Positions 16,693 through 24,152 of a stretch of DNA of 41,461 nucleotides are shown here, one piece after another. Where the stretch lies: positions 1 through 41,461 of the forward strand of contig CAIYVX010000022.1 in the NCBI GenBank assembly GCA_903929765.1, in the 5' to 3' direction. Made by a program: the position numbers and the translations under genes. The notes under the pieces are model-generated. The model did no database searches. It saw nothing but the letters and a program-made list of their open reading frames with translations, and was not told where the DNA came from. The DNA is from an uncultured Planctomycetia bacterium (lineage in GTDB: Bacteria; Planctomycetota; Phycisphaerae; FEN-1346; JAACEH01). The stretch's first letter is position 1. Every line of letters begins with the position of its first letter.

Positions 16693-16806
16693 GACCGGCA
16701 AAATTACTTGACCTGGCAAGCGCATTTTAGTAACTTGGACAACTATGCAGGCCAGAGGCACTAGGCCAGCAGGGCAGGTCAGGCAAAAGCATTCACAGGC
16801 GCAATT

Positions 16807-17931
16807 ATGACACGCAGGAAGATATCCGACCATCTTCTGCTGGCCTTCGCCAAGCGAATAGTCGAGGGCAGTTGGGGCGGCGACCAGGCGATCCCGCCGG
16901 CACGTGAACTGGCCAAGCAGTTCGGGGTGGCCCGGGCGACGATCGACGCGGTGGTGGGCGAGGCGGCGGCGGAGGGCCTGCTGGTGACCGAGGCGCGGCG
17001 CGGAACGCGCGTGGCCGCCGGAGCGGCGGGTCGGGCCAGAGAACTTCTGGATCGGATGGGGCGAACGCGGCGGGAGGTGCGGATCGCGATCCTGATGCCG
17101 GAGATGCGGGCGTGTTCCACACAAGATATTTCGCTGCGGCCCCTGGTCCAGCACCTGGCGGAGCAGGCCCACAAGCGGGGCTGGACGGTGGAGGCGGTCC
17201 TGTGGCCGGTGGCGGCGCAGGACTCGTTTCCGCGTCTGCTGGACGACCGGCGGTTTGACGGGGCGTTTTGCATCGTGGCCCGGCCGGAGCGGTTGATGCC
17301 GTTGTACTTCATGCGTCAGCGGAATTTTCCGGTGGTGGTCTACAATCACAAGGTGTTCGATCTGCCGCTGCCGACGGTGATGTTTGACGAATATGCGTCG
17401 GTTCAGGAACTGGGGCGGTTGCTGCATGCGCTGGGCCACCGGCGGATGTGCCTGCTGGCGGATCCGCTGGGGCCAGGGGATTTCGGGCACGGCCGGCAGG
17501 TGGCGGGCTGGCTGGACTTCTGCCGGGAGCAGGAGTTGCTGGGCGGGTGGGACGAGCCGGTTTACTTTCCGGGTCATCCTGATCCGCAATGCGCGATGCG
17601 GGCCTTCTTCCGGCGCAGACCGCTGCCGACGGCGGTGATTTTCGGTTCCGGTAGGCACCTGAACGCATTTATTCAAATGGGCGACATCGGGCTGCGGGTG
17701 CCGGAGGACTTGAGCGTGGCGGCGAGCCATTGTCTGGCGGACGAGGGTGCGGGAGGCCGGTACCCGCCGATCACCTGCACGCGTCCGAACCTGCGGCGGG
17801 TCGCGGAGTGCAGCATGGAACTTCTGGGTCGCATGATCGACGGGGAACCGTACCCGCCGCCGATCCGTCTGCCGTACGTGCTGGCGCAGAGCGAGTCAAT
17901 CGGACCGCCGCGCGTGGGGGAGATTGAATAG
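16807..17931 (+). CDS. GntR/LacI hybrid transcriptional regulator
   Basis: A 374-residue regulator. Residues 1-75 form a GntR winged helix (AIPPARELAKQFGVARATIDAVVGEAAAEGLL), and residues about 90-365 form a LacI-type periplasmic-binding fold (RIAILMPEM at 96, FDGAFCIVARPE, HRRMCLLAD, PTAVIFGSGRHLNAFIQMGDIGLRVPEDLSV). Such GntR-LacI hybrids (AraR-like) usually sense sugars and are numerous in planctomycetes and related phyla. No sugar genes lie beside it, so its target is unknown. It ends one base before the convergent nitroreductase gene. Confidence 0.88.
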   Translation: MTRRKISDHLLLAFAKRIVEGSWGGDQAIPPARELAKQFGVARATIDAVVGEAAAEGLLVTEARRGTRVAAGAAGRARELLDRMGRTRREVRIAILMPEMRACSTQDISLRPLVQHLAEQAHKRGWTVEAVLWPVAAQDSFPRLLDDRRFDGAFCIVARPERLMPLYFMRQRNFPVVVYNHKVFDLPLPTVMFDEYASVQELGRLLHALGHRRMCLLADPLGPGDFGHGRQVAGWLDFCREQELLGGWDEPVYFPGHPDPQCAMRAFFRRRPLPTAVIFGSGRHLNAFIQMGDIGLRVPEDLSVAASHCLADEGAGGRYPPITCTRPNLRRVAECSMELLGRMIDGEPYPPPIRLPYVLAQSESIGPPRVGEIE

Positions 17932-18429
17932 TTACATGAAGAGGTCGGCGGTGGTTTTTCTGGGGCGGGGGGCGGGGGTTTCTGCGGGATAGCCCAGCGG
18001 CAGGATGTGAACCGGCACGACATCGGGCGGCAGATCGAGGGCGGCGGCGACTTTTTTCGCTTCGAAGGCGCCGATCCAGCAGGTGCCGAGGCCCAGAGCG
18101 GTGGCGACCAAAGTCAGGTGATCGACGGCAATGGTGACGTCCACGGCGGCGCACTGGTAGCCGGAGCGCATGGTGCGTTTGGCGTCGGTGGTGCAGGCGA
18201 CGATGACGACTGGGGCGTCGGCGATGAAGGCCTGGTTGTTGCAGGGTTCGACGAGCTTTTTGCGGCGGGCGCTTTCGCGGACGACGATGAACTTCCAGTC
18301 CTGGCGGTTGTTGGCGCTGGGGGCCAGGCGGGCGGCTTCGAGGATCTGGGCCAGCTTGTCCTCCTCGACCGGGCGGGGCAGATAAGAGCGAATGCTGCGG
18401 CGAGTGCGAATGGCTTCGAGGACGTCCAT
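17932..18429 (-). CDS. Nitroreductase family flavoprotein
   Basis: A 165-residue FMN-binding oxidoreductase of the short nitroreductase family. RTRRSIRSYLPRPV near residue 8 is the FMN phosphate contact, APSANNRQDWKFIVV near 35 is the conserved core, and GLGTCWIGAF near 112 forms the second flavin contact. AAGGAG lies just before the ATG at 18429. The terminal PRKTTADLF is a common ending in this family. The physiological substrate is unknown. It is monocistronic and converges tail to tail with the GntR gene. Confidence 0.92.
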   Translation of the reverse strand: MDVLEAIRTRRSIRSYLPRPVEEDKLAQILEAARLAPSANNRQDWKFIVVRESARRKKLVEPCNNQAFIADAPVVIVACTTDAKRTMRSGYQCAAVDVTIAVDHLTLVATALGLGTCWIGAFEAKKVAAALDLPPDVVPVHILPLGYPAETPAPRPRKTTADLFM

Positions 18430-18502
18430 TGGGGTTCTCCTTTATTTGGGACAAGTGGAGTATAGCACAAGTGGGGGTGCGGGGACACACCAGTGCGGAT
18501 AG

Positions 18503-18530
18503 ACTTCAGACTTCAGTCTTCAGTCTTCAG
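18503..18530. repeat. Heptanucleotide tandem repeat
   Basis: Four consecutive 7-base units: ACTTCAG twice then TCTTCAG twice. It resembles the short tandem heptamers found between genes in several bacterial groups. Confidence 0.75.
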
Positions 18531-18589
18531 GCGCAGCAGAAGAAACAGCAACAACGGCTACGCCATGCGGAAGAACGGCAATTTATCAT

Positions 18590-18613
18590 GTCGGGTCTGT
18601 TGACCCGACCTAC
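18590..18613 (-). repeat. REP-like hairpin, family 3
   Basis: On the minus strand a GTAG head is followed by GTCGGGTC-AACA-GACCCGAC, a perfect hairpin. It shares the head, but not the stem sequence, with families 1 and 2. Confidence 0.65.
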
Positions 18614-18625
18614 ATAAAAGCAGCA

Positions 18626-18650
18626 CCCGGATGGTTATCGGGCGTTTTTT
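18626..18650 (+). terminator. Terminator-like hairpin without a clear gene
   Basis: CCCGGAT-GGTT-ATCGGG with one bulge is followed by CGTTTTTTC on the plus strand. No plus-strand gene precedes it, so it may end a small unannotated transcript or be fortuitous. Confidence 0.35.
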
Positions 18651-18776
18651 CTGAAGGCGGGGGGGCGGTCCGGTCGATTTGACGGATGCAGGACGACCCG
18701 AAGCGGGCCGGCGCGGAGCGCTGGCCCGACCAGGGGGTTCCTGTCATACCTCTGGCATTTCGAGGCAAGGACGCCC

Positions 18777-19679
18777 ATGATTCAACCCATCACCGCTTCC
18801 GGCATTGACGCCTTTTTGGATTACATTACGACCGAATGCGGGCTAAGCCCGAACACGACGCTGGCCTATCGCCGCGACCTGGTGAAGTTCGGGCGGTTCC
18901 TGGGCGACGAGCTGTTGCTGCTGCCGGAACGGGTGACGGCGAGCCGGATCGTGGATTTTCTGATGGCGGAGAAGCAGGCCGGAATGGCGGTGAGTTCGAT
19001 CAGCCGCAACCTGGTGGCGATCAAGATGTTTTTCCGGTTTCTGGTGCTGGAACAGCGGCTGGGGGAGGACGTGACGGCGACGCTGGAAAGTCCGCGGCTG
19101 TGGAATGTGCTGCCGATATTTCTGGACCGCGTGCAAGTGGAGCAACTGCTGGCGGCGCCGAACGAGCGGGGGCGGTTGGGCCTGCGGGACCGGGCGATTC
19201 TGGCGGTGATGTACGCCACGGGGACGCGGGCGAGCGAAGTGGTTAACCTGAAGGTGGGGGACGTAAATTTCGAGTATCAATATTTGCGTTGTTTCGGGAA
19301 GGGGTCGAAGGAGCGGATGGTGCCGCTGGCGCCGCGGGATTTGGCGGTGGTGCGGCTGTACCTGGATCAGGAGCGGCCGCGGCTGGCCCGGGGGCGGATG
19401 ACGCAATACGTTTTTCTGACCAAGAGCGGCAACTGCCTGACGCGGGAGAGCGTCTGGCGGATCGTGAAGAAGTATGCGGCGCAGGTGGGGCTGGCGGCGC
19501 GGGTTTCGCCGCACACGTTGCGGCACAGTTTTGCGACGCACCTGCTGTCGGGCGGGGCGGACCTGCGGAGCGTGCAGGAGATGTTAGGTCACGTGAACAT
19601 TGCGACGACGCAAATATACACGCACGTGGATAAGGATCGGCTGAAGGCGGTGCATAAACAGTTTCATCCCAGGGCGTAA
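18777..19679 (+). CDS. xerD: Tyrosine recombinase XerC/XerD
   Basis: A 300-residue site-specific recombinase, standard in length for chromosome-dimer-resolving XerC/D. The N-terminal SAM-like DNA-binding domain covers about residues 5-95. The catalytic set is complete: Arg151 (GTRASE), Lys near 175 (FGKGSKER), His246-Arg249 (HTLRH), His272 (LGHVNIATTQIY) and nucleophile Tyr281. It has no neighbouring phage genes, so a housekeeping role is more likely than an integrase role. XerD is preferred over XerC from overall resemblance only. A palindromic element begins 30 bases after its stop. Confidence 0.92.
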   Translation: MIQPITASGIDAFLDYITTECGLSPNTTLAYRRDLVKFGRFLGDELLLLPERVTASRIVDFLMAEKQAGMAVSSISRNLVAIKMFFRFLVLEQRLGEDVTATLESPRLWNVLPIFLDRVQVEQLLAAPNERGRLGLRDRAILAVMYATGTRASEVVNLKVGDVNFEYQYLRCFGKGSKERMVPLAPRDLAVVRLYLDQERPRLARGRMTQYVFLTKSGNCLTRESVWRIVKKYAAQVGLAARVSPHTLRHSFATHLLSGGADLRSVQEMLGHVNIATTQIYTHVDKDRLKAVHKQFHPRA

Positions 19680-19710
19680 TTCAAAGCAATTATCGATTGA
19701 ATGGTCATCT

Positions 19711-19895
19711 CCGGGTGCCACACTTTAAAGCCTCGGCGCAGCCGAGGCCAAAGTGTGTTCTTTGTTGTGTTCGGCCGCGCCCATCAGGAGTTTTGCGTTT
19801 CCAATGAGAGTTCCAGCCGGACGGGCGCGAGTTGGCGCAACAAAACACACACTTTGGCCCCGGAGAAACGCCGGGGCTTCAAAGTGTGGCACCCG
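19711..19895. repeat. 185-bp palindromic element after xerD
   Basis: The ends CCGGGTGCCACACTTT and AAAGTGTGGCACCCGG are perfect 16-base inverted repeats. Inside each end is a further hairpin (GCCTCGGC/GCCGAGGC on the left, GCCCCGG/CCGGGGC on the right) closed by CAAAGTGTG. The layout is that of a non-coding MITE-like repeat. A related but shorter copy lies at 27357-27403. Confidence 0.7.
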
Positions 19896-19922
19896 GATTC
19901 CCAATTGGACAATCAATAGCAA

Positions 19923-20615
19923 TTACGCCCAGCCTTCGGCGGCGAGGGCGTCGTGGAGTTCGTCGGGGTGGTGGCGGCAGCGGCATTCGAGGTGGCTGGA
20001 TTCGTAGTGGGCCTTGTTGTAGGGCCAGCCGGCGGCCATGCGGTTGCGTTCGTGAAGTTCGTGGAGGAGGACGTAGCCGCGCTCAATCTCCTCAATGTCG
20101 TCGTCGATCCAGACTTCGTCGTGCGGGACGTACTCGTAGACGAATTCGTGACCGCCGGCGGTGAAGTCGATGTCGAAGACGCTGCGCACGAGGCGGCCCT
20201 TGACGATCCAGACCTTGACGCCGGATTCGAGAGTTTTCCAGAGCCGCAGGTGGACCTGGGCGGGGTCGGGCAAGGCCCGGCCTTTGGTGGCGCGGCGGAT
20301 GTCGCCGGCTCGGCGGCGCTCGGAGCGTTCGGCGAGGTCGGCCAGGACGATGGCCTTATCATAGGTCATGCCGTGGGCCATGAGGCGATGTTCGACCAGA
20401 AGATGATCGACGAAAAAGGGGAGTTCGCCGGGATCGGCTTCGCGGTCGATCCAGAGTTCGTTTTCGGGGATGAAGGGGAAACGGTAGTGCTGGCCGAAGT
20501 TGGTGAACTCCTCGTCGATCTTGCCGCGAATGTAGGGGCCGTCGACGACCCAGACCTTGAGGTGGCCGCGCGGTTTGACCTGTTGGAGATATGGGGGTTT
20601 GAGTTTGGGGGGCAT
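19923..20615 (-). CDS. Unknown protein with tandem duplicated domain
   Basis: A 230-residue protein of unknown function. Two diverged copies of one domain are visible. Copy 1 (about residues 20-88): VWVVDG, then PENELWIDREADPGELPFFVDHLLVEHRLMAHGMTY. Copy 2 (about 132-208): VWIVKG, then PHDEVWIDDDIEEIERGYVLLHELHERNRMAAGWPY. The shared pattern is a strand ending WID, an acidic turn, then a helix with HxLxExxxM and G..Y..A. This recalls small phage and bacterial proteins with an HELxE metal-type helix, but HExxH is absent and no activity can be claimed. AAGGAG precedes the ATG at 20615. Confidence 0.65.
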   Translation of the reverse strand: MPPKLKPPYLQQVKPRGHLKVWVVDGPYIRGKIDEEFTNFGQHYRFPFIPENELWIDREADPGELPFFVDHLLVEHRLMAHGMTYDKAIVLADLAERSERRRAGDIRRATKGRALPDPAQVHLRLWKTLESGVKVWIVKGRLVRSVFDIDFTAGGHEFVYEYVPHDEVWIDDDIEEIERGYVLLHELHERNRMAAGWPYNKAHYESSHLECRCRHHPDELHDALAAEGWA

Positions 20616-20646
20616 GGGGAGGCTCCTTGTGTGCGGCGGTTGTTAT

Positions 20647-20785
20647 GTAGGGCGGTTGCGCTGTTTGCAGCCGCCAGAATAAAAGGAAGAAGTCCAGTTG
20701 GTCGTTGTTGTAGGTGATATTTAACGGTAGCAACAAAGGAAAAGCAACGCCCATCGGAAAACGGCATTTGACAGTGGCGGCTACA
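20647..20785. repeat. REP-ended mobile element, copy A
   Basis: Begins with a full family-1 REP (20647-20675: GTAG head, GGCGGTTGC/GCAGCCGCC stem) and continues through about 100 bases nearly identical to copy B (21344-21500). The right-hand REP is reduced to GGCGGCTACAT, as if its hairpin were deleted. It lies 20 bases downstream of the RAYT stop and is non-coding. Confidence 0.8.
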
Positions 20786-20804
20786 TAATAGCCCGTCATG
20801 ACGG

Positions 20805-21326
20805 TTACTCTTGCGGAAGGGTCCAATTCGCCAAAGTCGCCGGTTCGGCCTGGCCCCAATTGATATCATACTCGCCCATTTTGACAAACCGTTTGAAGGT
20901 TGAATAGGGCCAATCACGTGCGCGAGTCACATGACCGTGTTTGACCGGGTTCCAATGAATGTAATCGACGTGACGTTTGAGATCTTTTTCGTTGCGGACG
21001 CAATGTTCCCAAAAACGGGGTTGCCAGACTTCGTGGGGCGATTTGGTTTTTGGAGGAAGCCAGAGCCGGTCGAACCGCGATTTGATGAGTTGCCAGCGCG
21101 TCGAAAAATCAGCATCGCCCGGCGGAAGTTCCCAGACGCAATGGAGATGCTCCGGCAGCATAACCATAGCCGTAACTGTGAACGGACGCTTGCTTCTGAT
21201 TTCTCGGATGGCTTGGCTCAGACATTTTCGCGCCCGCGGCTCGGTGAGAAAAGGGCGGCGTTCGTAGGTCACAACCGTGAAGAAGAATGTTCCGCCAGGT
21301 TGAAGCCAGCGACGGTATTCGGGCAT
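20805..21326 (-). CDS. REP-associated tyrosine transposase (RAYT)
   Basis: A 173-residue Y1/HUH single-strand transposase of the IS200-like TnpA_REP family. The HUH pair is His60/His62 in MLPEHLHCVWELP, and the nucleophile is Tyr122 in DYIHWNPVKHG, followed by the family ending DWPYSTFKRFV and YDINW. The start at 21326 is preferred because a longer frame would be translated from the REP at 21344-21372. REP-ended elements lie on both sides (20647-20785 and 21344-21500). RAYTs nick and spread REP hairpins through GTAG-headed recognition; the same head is seen here. Confidence 0.92.
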   Translation of the reverse strand: MPEYRRWLQPGGTFFFTVVTYERRPFLTEPRARKCLSQAIREIRSKRPFTVTAMVMLPEHLHCVWELPPGDADFSTRWQLIKSRFDRLWLPPKTKSPHEVWQPRFWEHCVRNEKDLKRHVDYIHWNPVKHGHVTRARDWPYSTFKRFVKMGEYDINWGQAEPATLANWTLPQE

Positions 21327-21343
21327 GGTGGCGATGCTTTCAT

Positions 21344-21500
21344 GTAGGGCGGTTGCGCTGTTTGCAGCCGCCAAAATAAAAGGCATAAGTCCGATTGGTC
21401 GTTATCGTAGGCGGATATTTAACGACAACAAAAGAAAAAGCAACGCCAATCGGAAAACGGCATTTGACAGTGGCGGCTGCAAACGGCGCAACCGCCCTAC
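21344..21500. repeat. REP-ended MITE-like element, copy B
   Basis: A 157-bp non-coding element whose 30-base ends are inverted repeats with one mismatch. Each end is a complete family-1 REP: 21344-21372 on plus and 21472-21500 on minus, both with GTAG heads pointing outward. The 98-base interior is shared with copy A and, in part, with 27468-27535. It begins 17 bases upstream of the RAYT start codon. Confidence 0.88.
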
Positions 21501-21523
21501 ATGACGGCAACAGCCGCACAAGA

Positions 21524-22858
21524 TTATTTCGTCGCCGCAGGCTCCTTTGGCAAAATGGTGCCGTCGCCGGGCAGGCGGTCGATGCTGACGGGGAGGGTTT
21601 CGTCGAGGTCGAGGGGGTCGATGAAGAGGGAGCGGTAGCGGGTGGATTGCATGCGGCAGGAGAGGCGGTGCTTGGAGAATTCGGGATGGGTGACGATTTT
21701 TTTCCAGATGTCCCCGAGGCGGGCGTCGCGGACGTTGCCGAAACTGATGGGGTTGAAGTCGCAGGGGTTGATATCGCCGAAGCAGGTCATGTAGAACTGG
21801 CTGAAGGCGCCGAAACAGCCGCCGCCGTGCGGCGAGTTGGCGAAGGCCTGGGCGGTGACGCCGAAGGCCTGGTTGTCGGCGTTGTACTTTTCGGCCAGGA
21901 GGCGGACCTGTTCGATGTCCTTGCGGCCGAGGCGGAGGTCGGTGCGGTTGAGGAATTTGCCGGTGGGGACGCAATCGAAAATCGTGATTTCGTGGAAACC
22001 TTCGTCGCGGGCCATCTGGAGCAGGTGTTCGAGGCGGCCGTTGGCGACGTTGTCGTGGGTGGCGTAGGTGGAGACGCCGATCATTATTTCGGCTTGACGG
22101 GCGAGCTTGGCGGCGCCGAAGGCCTGGGCAAAAGTGCCGGGGCGGCGGCGGAATTCGTCGTGCTCGGATTCGATGTCGGAGTCGATGGAGACGTTCATGG
22201 AGCCGAGGCCGGCGTCCTTGAGCTTGCGGATTGTTTCATCGTTCAGGAACGCGCCGCAAGTGAAGATCATGACGTGGGCGAGATTTTTGTCGACGCGGGC
22301 GATCTGGTCGTAAAGGTCTTTGCGGGCCATCGGTTCGCCGCCGGTGAAGATCAGGGTGCAGACGCCGAGGTCGAGGGACTGATCGACCACGTCGGCGAGT
22401 TCTTCGGTCGAAAGCTGCTTGCCCTCTTTGGTGATGAAGCGGTCGGCGGAGCAGTGGATGCACTTGCAGGGGCATTGCGGCGTGACGGAGAGGGTGGCCG
22501 TGGCGGGTAGGACGTAGCCGAGGGCCTGGCTGCGCAGCTTGCGTTCGAAGGGGCGAAGGGCGGCGGGGCTGGGAGTGGGGGGGTTGTAGAGGTTGTACAT
22601 GAGCTTGCCGTCGATGGTGCCGATGACCTTCAGTTTGTTGATGACGGCGAGGAAGCGGTCGACCATGGGCTGCACCTGGGTTTTGGCCATGCCTTCGAGG
22701 GTGCAGGCGATTTTCTGGCCCGGGGCGACGGAGGTGGTCATGCGCAGGAGTTTGAGGCCCATCGGCCCGGTGACCTTCGTTTCGGTGACGGTGGGGGCGA
22801 CCTGGGTGGAGACGATTTTGACGTGTTTGAGCATTGCTTCTGGGAATCCGCTGATCAT
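21524..22858 (-). CDS. Radical SAM protein with N-terminal extension
   Basis: A 444-residue radical SAM enzyme. An N-terminal region (about 1-120) without known motif carries hydrophobic stretches. The [4Fe-4S]/SAM motif CPCKCIHC lies near residue 130, followed by the SAM-binding TGGEP near 170. A C-terminal cysteine group (CFGAFSQFYMTCFGDINPCDFNP, about 360-385) suggests a SPASM-like auxiliary cluster. The start at 22858 is chosen because AAGGAGG lies 11 bases upstream and inside the alternative longer frame. It stands alone, so the substrate is unknown; peptide or heme-like modification are common roles in such proteins. Confidence 0.85.
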   Translation of the reverse strand: MISGFPEAMLKHVKIVSTQVAPTVTETKVTGPMGLKLLRMTTSVAPGQKIACTLEGMAKTQVQPMVDRFLAVINKLKVIGTIDGKLMYNLYNPPTPSPAALRPFERKLRSQALGYVLPATATLSVTPQCPCKCIHCSADRFITKEGKQLSTEELADVVDQSLDLGVCTLIFTGGEPMARKDLYDQIARVDKNLAHVMIFTCGAFLNDETIRKLKDAGLGSMNVSIDSDIESEHDEFRRRPGTFAQAFGAAKLARQAEIMIGVSTYATHDNVANGRLEHLLQMARDEGFHEITIFDCVPTGKFLNRTDLRLGRKDIEQVRLLAEKYNADNQAFGVTAQAFANSPHGGGCFGAFSQFYMTCFGDINPCDFNPISFGNVRDARLGDIWKKIVTHPEFSKHRLSCRMQSTRYRSLFIDPLDLDETLPVSIDRLPGDGTILPKEPAATK

Positions 22859-22903
22859 CTGACGGTAAACCTCCTTCGACACAAAAAATCAGCAACAACA
22901 ACC

Positions 22904-22972
22904 GGACAGGGCAGAGCCCTGTCCCTACGAAAGAAACAGAAACGACAGGGCAGAGACAAGCTCTGCCCCTAC
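22904..22972 (-). repeat. Two REP hairpins, family 2
   Basis: On the minus strand two GTAG-headed hairpins are spaced 19 bases apart. 22948-22972 is identical to 3404-3428; 22904-22928 has stem GGACAGGGC/GCCCTGTCC. They lie between the radical SAM gene and lpxD. Confidence 0.75.
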
Positions 22973-23105
22973 GAAAGTATCAACAACGGCAAGATTAATG
23001 AGGTATCCTAGCGAAATGGGGGCGGGAAGTAAAGGTTGCTTTTGGCGGCTGAAAACCTATAATCGGCGGTTCGATGGGTGTAAAGGCCCGTTTGGAGAGA
23101 CCGGG

Positions 23106-24149
23106 GTGGGGAGAACAGTCGCAGAACTGGCCAGGATCATCGGCGGGACGGTCGAAGGTGACGGTTCGCGCGAGATTTTTGGCATCAAAGGGCTGAAAGA
23201 GGCCGGGGCGGGGGACGTGACCTTCCTGGCCAATCCGAAATATGCCCACCTGGCGGCCGGGACGGCAGCCGGGGCTATCGTGGTCGGGCCGAAGTTCAAG
23301 CTTGGAAACGAGGCCGGGCGGACGCTGATTCGGTGCGGCAACCCGGACGCGGCGTTTGCAAAAATAGCGGAACTTTTTGCGCCGCCGGCGCCGGAGGATA
23401 AGCCGGGCGTTCATCCGGCGGCGGTGGTGGACAAAAGTGCGAAGCTCGGGCCGGGCGTGAGCATCGGAGCCGCGGCCGTGGTCGAGGCCGAGGTGGAAAT
23501 CGGCGAGAAAACGGTGATTCGGGCGGGGTCGTACGTCGGGCGCGGAGTGAAGATCGGGCGGGAGTGCCTGATTTACCCGAACGTGACGGTCCGCGAAGCG
23601 ACGATCATCGGCGACCGGGTGATTCTGCATTCCGGGGCGGTGATCGGGGCGGACGGATTTGGATATTCGCCCAGCAATGGCCGCATGGTGAAGATACCGC
23701 AGATCGGCCGCGTGATTCTTGAGGACGACGTGGAGATCGGGGCGAACACGACGATTGACCGGGCGCGGTTCGACGCGACGGTGATCGGGCGCGGAGTGAA
23801 GATTGATAACCTGGTGCAGGTGGCGCATAACGTGCGAATCGGCGAGAACACGGTGATCGTGTCGCTGTGCGCGATTGCGGGCAGCACGACGCTGGGAAAG
23901 AATTGCCTGCTCGGCGGGCAGGTGGCCATCGACGGACATCTGACCATCGGCGACAACGTGATGATTGCGGCCAAGAGCGGCGTGACGAAGGACGTGGCGT
24001 CGGGAGCGGTGATCGGCGGATTTCCGGCGCAGGCTCAGCGAGACGAGTTGCGGCTGACGGCGGAGATGCGGAAACTGGTCGGAGCGGCGCGGCGGATTGA
24101 GCGGCTGGAGCAGTGGGTGGCGGAAGAGGAGCAGGCGGACGGAGAATAG
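23106..24149 (+). CDS. lpxD: UDP-3-O-acylglucosamine N-acyltransferase LpxD
   Basis: LpxD adds the N-linked acyl chain in the third step of lipid A synthesis. The N-terminal uridine-binding domain (about 1-100, TVAELARIIGG and DVTFLANPKY) is followed by a long left-handed beta-helix of hexapeptide repeats. The catalytic His is 241 in NLVQVAHNVRIG, close to E. coli His239. GTG at 23106 with GGAG eight bases before it gives a 347-residue product of normal size; the open frame upstream has no family similarity. It opens the lpx operon, with three bases to the next gene. Confidence 0.93.
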   Translation: MGRTVAELARIIGGTVEGDGSREIFGIKGLKEAGAGDVTFLANPKYAHLAAGTAAGAIVVGPKFKLGNEAGRTLIRCGNPDAAFAKIAELFAPPAPEDKPGVHPAAVVDKSAKLGPGVSIGAAAVVEAEVEIGEKTVIRAGSYVGRGVKIGRECLIYPNVTVREATIIGDRVILHSGAVIGADGFGYSPSNGRMVKIPQIGRVILEDDVEIGANTTIDRARFDATVIGRGVKIDNLVQVAHNVRIGENTVIVSLCAIAGSTTLGKNCLLGGQVAIDGHLTIGDNVMIAAKSGVTKDVASGAVIGGFPAQAQRDELRLTAEMRKLVGAARRIERLEQWVAEEEQADGE

Positions 24150-24152
24150 AGC

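Larger units (their letters stand above)
16366..16806. other. 441-bp gap after the hydrogenase operon
   Basis: No credible gene. It contains the hairpin at 16426-16452, an inverted repeat GTACA-TTAAG-TGTAC at 16551-16565, and an operator-like repeat at 16680-16692 before the GntR gene. Base composition is more AT-rich than in the flanking genes. Confidence 0.6.
18430..18776. other. 347-bp gap rich in short repeats
   Basis: No gene is supported. It holds a 7-bp tandem repeat (18503-18530), a GTAG-headed hairpin (18590-18613) and a terminator-like hairpin (18626-18650). The remainder up to xerD is GC-rich and unrecognised. Confidence 0.6.

Noticed and set aside
18777-21500. Integrated prophage or integrative element bounded by xerD
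   Set aside because: xerD has the size and motifs of the housekeeping recombinase, no structural phage or conjugation genes follow, and no attachment-site direct repeat is visible near tRNA-Ser or elsewhere.
20641-21507. CRISPR array suspected from recurring hairpin sequence
   Set aside because: There are only two long copies with a transposase between them, no regular spacers and no cas genes; REP/MITE explains them better.
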